A stretch of DNA of 64,000 nucleotides from Propioniciclava flava (lineage in GTDB: Bacteria; Actinomycetota; Actinomycetes; Propionibacteriales; Propionibacteriaceae), in contig NZ_PPCV01000003.1 of NCBI RefSeq assembly GCF_004126535.1, positions 62,001-126,000 on the forward strand. Direction: 5' to 3'. The position numbers and the translations under genes were made by a program. Within the stretch, counting starts at the first letter, position 1. Each line of letters begins with the position of its first letter. The notes beneath the pieces are model-generated. The model searched no databases. It was not told the DNA's origin and saw nothing but the letters and a program-made list of their open reading frames with translations. Shown in pieces: positions 8,985 through 15,992 of the stretch.

Positions 8985-8997
8985 AAGGCCACCACTG

Positions 8998-10404
8998 ATG
9001 GAATGGCTGTCCCTCATCATCGTGGTCGGTGCGCTGGCCTTCTTGATGTTCATGGCCTACAAGGGCCACAGCGTCATCTTGTTCGCCCCGATCGCCGCCA
9101 TGGGCGCGGTCCTGCTCACCGACCCGGCGCTAGTCGCGCCCATGTTCTCCGGCCTGTTCATGAGCAAGATGGTCGGGTTCATCCAAAGCTACTTCCCGGT
9201 GTTCCTGCTGGGTGCCATCTTCGGCAAGCTCATGGAGATCTCCGGCTTTGCCAAGTCGATCGTCAGCGCCGTCATCAAGGTCGTCGGTGCCCGTAACGCC
9301 ATGCTCACCATCGTGCTGGTGGGTGCGCTGCTCACCTACGGCGGCGTCTCGCTGTTCGTGGTGGTCTTCGCGGTCTACCCGTTCGCTGCGGAGATGTTCA
9401 AGCAAGGCGACATCCCCAAGCGACTGATCCCCGGCACGATTGCCCTGGGCGCGTTCACCTTCACCATGGACGCCATCCCGGGCACCCCGCAGATCCAGAA
9501 CATCATCCCGACGACGTTCTTCAACACCACCGGGTATGCGGCCCCCATTCTGGGCCTGGTCGGCGGCGTCTTCGTGTTCATCGTCGGCATGTCCTACCTG
9601 GAATGGCAGCGCCGTAAGGCTTTGGCCAACGGCGAAGGCTACGGTGAGGGCCACATCAACGAGCCGACGACCCACGCCACCGACAAACTCCCGCACCCGC
9701 TGCTGGCGCTGACGCCTCTCGTGCTGGTGGGCGTCATCAACCTGGTGATGACCCGCGTCATCCCCACATCGTTCGGCAAGGAGATCGTCTTCGACTCCAC
9801 CGTGGTGGGTAAGCCGGTTCCGATCACCGTCGCCACTTCGGCCAACGTCGCGATCTGGGCCGTGCTGGCAGCCCTGCTGGTGGGCATCGTCTTCGTCGTC
9901 GTGACCGCCTTCGGCACGATCCGCAAGCACTTCACCGAGGACGTGAAGCCCGCCATCGCCGGCGCGCTGCTCGCCACGATGAACACCGCATCCGAGTACG
10001 GTTTCGGCGCTGTCATCGCGTCCCTGGTCGGCTTCAAGATCGTCGCCAACGCCCTCACCGCGATCCCCGACCCGCTGGTGCGGGAAGCCGTCACGGTCAC
10101 CTCGCTGGCAGGCATCACCGGTTCCGCGTCCGGCGGCATGAGCATCGCCCTGGGCGCCATGTCGCAGTCCTTCATCGAGTCGGCCAACGCGGTCGGCATC
10201 CCGATGGAGGTGCTGCACCGGGTGGCGTCGATGGCCTCAGGCGGCATGGACACCCTGCCGCACAACGGTGCCGTCATCACGCTGCTGGCCGTCACCGGCC
10301 TCACGCATAAGACGTCCTACAAGGACATCTTCGCCATGACGATCATCAAGACGCTCGCCGTCTTCGTGATCATCACCCTCTACTACACAACCCACCTGGT
10401 CTAG
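8998..10404 (+). CDS. GntP-family permease, probably for 3-hydroxybutyrate/acetoacetate
   Basis: 468 residues from ATG 8998 (GAAAGG about 10 bases upstream), very hydrophobic with roughly 12 membrane segments. Features of the GntP/short-chain hydroxyacid symporter family include YFPVFLLGAIFGKLME, LLTYGGVSLFVVVFAVYP and the C-terminal GGMDTLPHNGAVITLL. GntP proteins are proton-coupled importers of small hydroxy acids. Its position between CoA-transferase and 3-hydroxybutyrate dehydrogenase genes makes a ketone-body substrate much more likely than gluconate. Substrate is inferred from context. Confidence 0.85.
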   Translation: MEWLSLIIVVGALAFLMFMAYKGHSVILFAPIAAMGAVLLTDPALVAPMFSGLFMSKMVGFIQSYFPVFLLGAIFGKLMEISGFAKSIVSAVIKVVGARNAMLTIVLVGALLTYGGVSLFVVVFAVYPFAAEMFKQGDIPKRLIPGTIALGAFTFTMDAIPGTPQIQNIIPTTFFNTTGYAAPILGLVGGVFVFIVGMSYLEWQRRKALANGEGYGEGHINEPTTHATDKLPHPLLALTPLVLVGVINLVMTRVIPTSFGKEIVFDSTVVGKPVPITVATSANVAIWAVLAALLVGIVFVVVTAFGTIRKHFTEDVKPAIAGALLATMNTASEYGFGAVIASLVGFKIVANALTAIPDPLVREAVTVTSLAGITGSASGGMSIALGAMSQSFIESANAVGIPMEVLHRVASMASGGMDTLPHNGAVITLLAVTGLTHKTSYKDIFAMTIIKTLAVFVIITLYYTTHLV

Positions 10405-10416
10405 GAGATTCACCAC

Positions 10417-11178
10417 ATGAGCACCTACCCGCACTTCCACGACGGACGTCGCGCGCTGGTCACCGGGGCTGCATCGGGCATTGGCCGCGCCGCCGCCATC
10501 AAGCTCGCCGAGGCGGGCGCCCACGTGCTGGCCGTCGACCTCAACGCTGAGGGCCTGGACGCGCTAGCCGCCGAAGTTCCCGGCATCGAGGCTGTCCCGT
10601 TCGACCTGTCCAACCTCGACGCGATCAGCACCCTGCCCACCGATGTCGACATCCTCGTCAACAACGCTGGCATCCAGACCGTCGCGCCGATCCAGGACTT
10701 CCCGGTGGAGCGCTTCGAACTGATCATGAAGGTCATGTTGCACGCGCCCTGGTACCTGATCCGGCAAAGCGTCCCGCACATGTACGCCCAGGGCTGGGGC
10801 CGGGTCGTGAACCTGTCCAGCGCCCACGGCCTGCGCGCCTCCGAGTTCAAGTCGGCCTACGTCACGGCCAAGCACGGCCTGGAGGGTTTGTCGAAGGTCG
10901 TCGCGCTCGAGGGGGGCCCCTACGGTGTCACCTCGGTGACGGTCAACCCGGCCTACGTGCGGACGCCGCTGGTGGAGAAGCAGATCGCCGAGCAGGCAGC
11001 CGCGCACAACATGGGCGAGGACGAAGTCGTCCAGAAGATCATGCTCGACCGCGTCCACGTGAAGCGCCTCATCGAGCCTGAGGAAGTCGGCGAGTTGGTC
11101 CTGTTCCTGACCGGGCCCGCGTCGGCGTCCATGAGCGGAACGTCCTACCCCATCGACGGCGCCTGGTCGGCGTACTGA
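10417..11178 (+). CDS. 3-hydroxybutyrate dehydrogenase
   Basis: 253 residues, classical SDR size. TGAASGIG near the N-terminus binds NAD, NNAG is at about 82-85, and catalytic Ser (LSSAHG) and Tyr148-x3-Lys152 (YVTAKHG) are all present. The segment AYVRTPLVEKQI matches bacterial 3-hydroxybutyrate dehydrogenases, which oxidise D-3-hydroxybutyrate to acetoacetate. It follows the permease by 12 bases, with GGAG before ATG. Product feeds the CoA-transferase of the same operon. Confidence 0.9.
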   Translation: MSTYPHFHDGRRALVTGAASGIGRAAAIKLAEAGAHVLAVDLNAEGLDALAAEVPGIEAVPFDLSNLDAISTLPTDVDILVNNAGIQTVAPIQDFPVERFELIMKVMLHAPWYLIRQSVPHMYAQGWGRVVNLSSAHGLRASEFKSAYVTAKHGLEGLSKVVALEGGPYGVTSVTVNPAYVRTPLVEKQIAEQAAAHNMGEDEVVQKIMLDRVHVKRLIEPEEVGELVLFLTGPASASMSGTSYPIDGAWSAY

Positions 11179-11193
11179 GACTGACAAGGAGAA

Positions 11194-12387
11194 ATGACGA
11201 TGATGAAGAGTGACGATCCCGTCGTTGTGCTGGGCTACGCCCGCACTCCTGTGGGGAGTTTCGGCAAGTCGCTGGCGAAGGTGCCCGCACACGTGCTGGG
11301 GGCGACCGCCGCGAAGGCCGCCCTGGAGCGTTCCGGCGTGAGCGCCGCCGACATCGATGAGTGGATCATCGGCTGTGTCGGGAGCACTGGTACGGACGCC
11401 TACATCAGCCGCCGTGTATCCATCGAGGCGGGCGCCGCAGTCGAGTCGACCGCCATGACCGTCAACCGTCTGTGCGGGTCGGCGATGCAGGCGATCGGCC
11501 TGGCCGCCCAAGAGCTCATGGTCGGCGAATCGGATCTCGTCGTGGCGGGCGGCACCGAGAACATGTCGGCGCAGCCGTTCATGGACTTTTCGGGGCGCCA
11601 AGGCGTCACGCTGGGCAACCGGACGGTTCTCGACGGCACCAATTCGATGATCACCGACCCGTTCACCATGGAGCCGATGGGGATCACCGCAGAGAATGTG
11701 GCGCAGCGCTTCGGCGTCACCCGCGAGGAGCAGGACGCCTTCGCACTGGAGTCTCAGCGCCGCGCCCAAGAAGCCCTCGCCAACGGGGCGGTCGCGGACG
11801 AGATCACGCCGGTCGTCATCAAGACGCGGCGAGGCGAGGAGGTCATCGATACCGATGAGCACCCGCGCGCCGGTCTGACCTTGGAGAAGCTGGCGGGCAT
11901 GCGTCCGGCCTTCGATGCTGCGGGCACGGTGACGGCAGGCAACTCGTCCGGTATCAACGATGGCGCCTGCATGCTGGTCCTGACGCGGGCGTCCGTCGCA
12001 GCCGAGCGTGGGCTGACGCCGAAGGCGGAACTGGTCGACTTCACGAAGGTCGGCATCGAGCCAGAGATCATGGGGTACGCCCCCAAGCCCGCGATCGAGA
12101 AGATCCTCGAACGCAACGGGCTGAGCGCCGACCAGATCGGCTGGTTCGAGATCAACGAGGCGTTCGCCGCGCAGGCGATCCCGGTCATTCGTGATCTCGA
12201 ACTGGACGAGGCGAAGGTCAACCCGCTCGGCGGCGCGATCGCGTGGGGTCACCCCATCGGCGCGACGGGCGCGATCATCACGGCTCGCCTGATCGAGAAC
12301 ATGGTCAAGGGCGGCCACGAGTACGGCCTGGCATCGATGTGCATCGGCGGCGGCCAGGCCGTCGCCAGCTTGTGGCGCTTGGTGTGA
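11194..12387 (+). CDS. Acetyl-CoA C-acetyltransferase (thiolase)
   Basis: 397 residues, the normal length. All thiolase catalytic elements are there: nucleophile Cys94 in NRLCGSAMQ, NEAFAAQ, His353 in GHPIGATG and Cys383 in CIGGGQA. It splits acetoacetyl-CoA to two acetyl-CoA in this catabolic setting. AAGGAGA precedes the cluster of ATGs at 11194, 11200 and 11203, so the exact start is uncertain by a few codons. Last gene of the operon; a strong hairpin follows at 12465. Confidence 0.92.
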   Translation: MTMMKSDDPVVVLGYARTPVGSFGKSLAKVPAHVLGATAAKAALERSGVSAADIDEWIIGCVGSTGTDAYISRRVSIEAGAAVESTAMTVNRLCGSAMQAIGLAAQELMVGESDLVVAGGTENMSAQPFMDFSGRQGVTLGNRTVLDGTNSMITDPFTMEPMGITAENVAQRFGVTREEQDAFALESQRRAQEALANGAVADEITPVVIKTRRGEEVIDTDEHPRAGLTLEKLAGMRPAFDAAGTVTAGNSSGINDGACMLVLTRASVAAERGLTPKAELVDFTKVGIEPEIMGYAPKPAIEKILERNGLSADQIGWFEINEAFAAQAIPVIRDLELDEAKVNPLGGAIAWGHPIGATGAIITARLIENMVKGGHEYGLASMCIGGGQAVASLWRLV

Positions 12388-12464
12388 GCGTGAACGTGCG
12401 CGCGGGAATCGAGACCGTCCTCACGCGCTGACTCCGGCGCTCGTTCACACGACAGCACGACCGG

Positions 12465-12490
12465 GAGGGGAGGTCTTTGGCCCTCCCCTC
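12465..12490 (+). terminator. Hairpin terminator after the ketone-body operon
   Basis: GAGGGGAGG (12465-12473) pairs perfectly with CCTCCCCTC (12482-12490) around an 8-base loop. It lies 78 bases after the thiolase stop and before the next promoter region. There is no long T run, which is common in GC-rich actinobacteria. Confidence 0.6.
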
Positions 12491-12580
12491 TGTCCGTGAC
12501 TCGCACGTCCACGCCGCGATCGGCCGGGACGAGCCCGGCGTCGCAACCCGCATGAAACCTCACCCCGCTACCGTGCTCGC

Positions 12581-13651
12581 ATGGATGTGGCGGTGATCGG
12601 GGCAGCCGGAGCGATCGGGCGACAGATCTGCGTGCAGTTGATCGAGCGCCGGGTGGTTCCCGTCTCGTCGCGGCTGCAGTTGGTGGCCCGCGAGGGCAGC
12701 GCGTCGGCGTCCGCCGTTCACGGGCTGCGCGCCGACCTGATCGACGCCTACGCCGAGCATGCCCCCCTTATCGATGTGGCACTGCACCCCCACGATGTCG
12801 TCGCGGACGTCATCGTGATGGCTGCCGGGCGTACTCCGCCCAGCCGGCCCGGGGTCCCGGTCGACCGTCACGCGCTCGCCGCCGACAACCGTGCCCTCTT
12901 TCATTCCTACGCCCACGCCATCGCACGGCACGGCAGCGGTCATGAGGTCGTCATCGTCGTGTCCAACCCGGTGGAGCTGGCCGTGTCGGTGTTCGCCGAG
13001 GCGCTCGGACGCCATCGCGTCGTCGGCATGGGCGCCTGGCTCGACACGCTGCGCTTCCGGCACGAGATCGCCGGATCGCTGGGCGTCCGCCGCCAAGGCG
13101 TTGGCGGGTTCATCGTCGGGCAGCACGGCGACGGCCTGGTGCCACTGTGGTCCAGCGTCCGGTTTACGGGTCTCACGGTGGACGAACGCGTCGAGGCCGT
13201 TGCCCGGCTGCGCGGTGAGCGCACCCTCGACGCCTTCCCCGCCGAAGTCGCAGACGCCAAGCTCGCGCTCATGGAACTCGCCCAAACAGACATGCAGGCA
13301 GCGTTTGCGCTCATCGACACCTGGCCCCCGGATCTGCGAGCCCTCGCCCGGCCGTGGCTCACGCATCAAAGCGGCGCCAAGACAGCCTCCGGGACGGCGG
13401 GCGCCACCGTCGACTTGGTCGACACGGTCTTCGACGGCCGCGAGATCGTCGTCGCAGGCCAAGTTTCCCTGGCCGGGGAGATCACGCTGGCCGGGCGCGA
13501 GGTCTATTCGGTGACGGGCGTCCCGATCATCCTGGGCCCCGAAGGGTGGACGCGCGTCGTCTTGGATCCCCTCGCCCCCGACGAAGAACGCCGCCTCGTC
13601 AGCGTCATCGGCGACATCACCGCGTCGCTCCACCCGGGGGAGGCCGCATGA
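12581..13651 (+). CDS. Lactate/malate dehydrogenase family protein
   Basis: 356 residues, somewhat longer than typical MDH/LDH (310-330). The Rossmann start VIGAAGAIGRQI, the mobile loop with SRPGVPVDR, VVSNPVELAV, GMGAWLDTLRFRHEI and the catalytic histidine His182 in GQHGDGLVPLWS are in the right order. Arginines in the loop are more like malate than lactate enzymes, but GQHGD (not GEHGD) and the extra length set it apart from the housekeeping enzyme. It overlaps the following ACT-domain gene by 4 bases (ATGA), which suggests allosteric control. True substrate unknown. Confidence 0.8.
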   Translation: MDVAVIGAAGAIGRQICVQLIERRVVPVSSRLQLVAREGSASASAVHGLRADLIDAYAEHAPLIDVALHPHDVVADVIVMAAGRTPPSRPGVPVDRHALAADNRALFHSYAHAIARHGSGHEVVIVVSNPVELAVSVFAEALGRHRVVGMGAWLDTLRFRHEIAGSLGVRRQGVGGFIVGQHGDGLVPLWSSVRFTGLTVDERVEAVARLRGERTLDAFPAEVADAKLALMELAQTDMQAAFALIDTWPPDLRALARPWLTHQSGAKTASGTAGATVDLVDTVFDGREIVVAGQVSLAGEITLAGREVYSVTGVPIILGPEGWTRVVLDPLAPDEERRLVSVIGDITASLHPGEAA

Positions 13652-14127
13652 ACCAGAACGCCGCACCACTGCATCTGGGGCGCTACGTCGCCTATGTGCG
13701 CGCTCAGGATCGCCCCGGCTCCCTGACCGCGTTAGCGGAGGTGGTCAGCAGCCGGGGCCTCAGCATGGATTCCTTGGCGACCGGCGATGTGCGCGACGGT
13801 ACCGCCGTCGTGATCCTCAGCTTCACCGCCAGCGAGCGGCTAGCACGCCTCGTCGAACGCACGCTCAACCGGCTCGCGGTGGCGAGCAGCGTCACCGTCC
13901 TGCCCGCCGACGACCCGGCCGTGCGCGCGTCCGGCGTCGTGGAAACCCACGGACTTCCCTTTCAGCCACCCGCTGACGCCGTCGTCACCTGGTCACGCGA
14001 CCCGGACGCCCAGCCGCTGCTGCTGATCGGCCAACTCCTCGAGGTGGAGAAGGTGATGCGCGCCGCCCGCACTGCAGGCATCACCGCGGCCAGCTACGCC
14101 CTCCTGCCGCCGCCACGGCACCCATGA
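13648..14127 (+). CDS. ACT-domain protein
   Basis: 159 residues from ATG 13648 in the ATGA overlap; the longer open frame upstream only shadows the dehydrogenase. YVAYVRAQDRPGSLTALAEV followed by a 'SRGLSMDSLATGD' loop is the ACT fold start, as in the regulatory domain of homoserine dehydrogenase and IlvH. A second, weaker ACT-like half may run from about residue 100. ACT domains bind amino acids or small ligands and control a partner enzyme; the coupled dehydrogenase is the obvious partner. No catalytic domain is present. Confidence 0.7.
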   Translation: MNQNAAPLHLGRYVAYVRAQDRPGSLTALAEVVSSRGLSMDSLATGDVRDGTAVVILSFTASERLARLVERTLNRLAVASSVTVLPADDPAVRASGVVETHGLPFQPPADAVVTWSRDPDAQPLLLIGQLLEVEKVMRAARTAGITAASYALLPPPRHP

Positions 14128-14232
14128 GTGCTCCTCTCTCGTTCCATGATCTGAGCGTTTCGCTCGTGCTCGCCAGGGCCAGATCGCCCCGACCGCCACG
14201 GGCGTCGGTGAGCTTCGCTAGCGTCGCTGTCC

Positions 14233-15498
14233 ATGAGGGACGCGTCCGACGAGGGACAGGCACCCGGCACCGGGGCCGAGGCTCCGCGACGTCCGCTGCC
14301 CTCGGCGTACCGCTGGTGGCTGGCATCTGATTCCTCGGCTGCGGCAGCCGTGGGGTTGCGCGAGTTCACGCTGCCGCTACTGGCCCTCCTGGTGACGGGG
14401 TCGGCGGCCCAGGCAGGGCTGGTGGGCACCGTGCAAGCCGTCCTCACCCAGGTGTGCCTGATCCCCGGCGGGCTGCTCATCGACCGCTTCGACCGCAGAC
14501 GCCTGATCATGCTGCACGGCGTCATCCAGGCCGTGACGCTGCTGGCGCTGGCCGCCCTCGCCTGGAGCGGCCAGCTCACCCTGGCCCTCCTGGTGGTGGG
14601 CGCGGCCCTCGTCGGCATGGCCGGCGGCTGTCTCGGTGAGGCCAGCGACGCCCTGCTGCGCAGCATCGTCCCGGTGGAGCGCTACCCGCAGGCGATCACC
14701 CTCAACGAGGGGCGCGACGCCGCCCTGAGGTTGGCGTCCGCGCCCGTCGGCGGCCTGCTGATGGGGATCGCGTCCGGGGCAAGCCTCGCCCTCGCGGGTG
14801 TACTGAACGCGCTGTCGGTGGCGCTCATCCAGCCGCTGCGCACCCGCCGCACCGCCGCCACCGACGCACGCGGGGCGTGGTCCCTCTTCGTCGAAGCGGC
14901 CCGCTGGCTGCGTCGGCGCCGACGGGCTCACCTGCTGGCGGTGCTGGTGGGGGCGGTGAACTTCAGCGTCAGCGGCGTGATGACCACGACGCAGTTCACC
15001 GTGTTCGCCCGCACCGGCCAGGCCCTCGACGCGGGGCTGATCACCACCGCCGCCGGGGTCTCCGTCGTCGTCGGGGCCCTCGTCGCGGGCCTGGTGGTCT
15101 CCCGGGTGCGCACCGGGGTGCTGATCCCCGCCACCTTCGCCTGGCTCGCGCTCGGAATGACCGGCGTCGCGCTGTTCCCTAGCGGGCCGACGCTGGTCGT
15201 CTTGCTGATGCTCACCTTCCTGGGGGTGCCCGCCGTCAACGCGGGCCTCGCCGGGTTCTTCTTCGGCGCTACCCCCGAGGCCATGCAGGGACGCGTGCAG
15301 GCGCTCGTCGGGACGGTGACGGTCGGATTCGGCGCGCTCGCACCGGTCATCGTCGGCGTCGCCCTGCAGGCGTTCGGCACGTCCGTCGCCTACACAATCG
15401 CGCTCGGCCCGGTGGTCGTGGCCCTGATCGTGTCCTGCATTGCCCGGCCGATCACCGAGATCCCGCGCCCCGACCGATGGGCAGAACTGGAGCTCTGA
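14233..15498 (+). CDS. MFS transporter
   Basis: 421 residues with about 11-12 hydrophobic segments. The loop GGLLIDRFDRRRLIMLHGV after the second segment is the MFS motif A (G-x3-D-R-x-x-R-R). The C-terminal half repeats the pattern with GLVVSRVRTGVLIPATF. This looks like a drug or metabolite exporter of the MFS_3/enterobactin-exporter-like type. No substrate clue comes from neighbours: the ACT gene ends 105 bp upstream and a low-GC island starts downstream. Confidence 0.85.
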   Translation: MRDASDEGQAPGTGAEAPRRPLPSAYRWWLASDSSAAAAVGLREFTLPLLALLVTGSAAQAGLVGTVQAVLTQVCLIPGGLLIDRFDRRRLIMLHGVIQAVTLLALAALAWSGQLTLALLVVGAALVGMAGGCLGEASDALLRSIVPVERYPQAITLNEGRDAALRLASAPVGGLLMGIASGASLALAGVLNALSVALIQPLRTRRTAATDARGAWSLFVEAARWLRRRRRAHLLAVLVGAVNFSVSGVMTTTQFTVFARTGQALDAGLITTAAGVSVVVGALVAGLVVSRVRTGVLIPATFAWLALGMTGVALFPSGPTLVVLLMLTFLGVPAVNAGLAGFFFGATPEAMQGRVQALVGTVTVGFGALAPVIVGVALQAFGTSVAYTIALGPVVVALIVSCIARPITEIPRPDRWAELEL

Positions 15499-15809
15499 GC
15501 TGCAGCCAGTCATGCGCGAGGTCGGTGCGGGAGCAGGTTGGCACTTGAGCGGTCAGCCACGCTCGCCTGCGGCCGCGGCGTCCACAAATAATGGCTGATC
15601 CGTCAATCAGAACCACCCCCGCCATGTGGATCGATCCATACCGGATGCGCTCCTACTAAAGGACCATTGACCACACCGGCGAGCCGTGCCAACATTGGCC
15701 CGGTTGCCATCAAGAAAAATCAAAACGCGCCACTTGACATGCACCCCCGCTCCGGAGTCGGCTGAGCGGCCTGGCCAGTGACAAGTCTGGCCTTTTGAGG
15801 AGGATTCGT
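15499..15809. other. Intergenic border of the A/T-rich island
   Basis: 311 bases with no gene I can support. Base composition shifts to visibly more A/T from about 15580. It contains TTGACA at 15734-15739 without a clear -10 partner, and a terminator-like hairpin with a T run just before the ribosome site of the next gene (separate entry). No tRNA or direct-repeat attachment site was seen. Confidence 0.5.
15773..15796 (+). terminator. Hairpin with T run directly before the ribosome site of the lysin-like gene
   Basis: GGCCAG (15773-15778) pairs with CTGGCC (15787-15792), loop 8 bases, followed at once by TTTT (15793-15796) and then GAGGAGG. Position between promoter region and ribosome site suits an attenuator or a stop for read-through into the island. 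Stem is short (6 bp). Confidence 0.45.
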
Positions 15810-15992
15810 ATGGATCAAGCGGTTTTGGTTGCGCAGCAGTGGGCGAATCGAACTTATGTGGGCAGGGCGGGTTATGTCGCGTGTCCGGAGTCGGGTGTTA
15901 CTGGTTGGCCCACGATGACATCCCTGACGAGAGCATTGCAGATCGAACTCAAGGTGGGGGTCGACGGTTCGTTTGGCCCAGGTACTTGCTAG
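15810..15992 (+). pseudogene. N-terminal fragment of the peptidoglycan-binding/DUF1906 protein, ended by a frameshift
   Basis: ATG 15810 has an excellent ribosome site (GAGGAGG, 8 bases upstream). The 60 codons end in the peptidoglycan-binding signature VGVDGSFGPGT followed by C and TAG. In the next frame the sequence continues LASAMAAFGVV, exactly what should follow in a PG_binding_1 repeat. So one gene has been split near 15980 by a loss of two bases or gain of one. Downstream frame is entered separately. Confidence 0.7.

Noticed and set aside
10564-12318. 584-codon open frame on the minus strand under the dehydrogenase and thiolase genes
   Set aside because: Both plus-strand genes have complete catalytic motifs; the reverse frame has biased composition and no motif.
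15975-15992. Programmed ribosomal frameshift
   Set aside because: No slippery heptamer or downstream pseudoknot was evident; decay or error fits the state of the island better.
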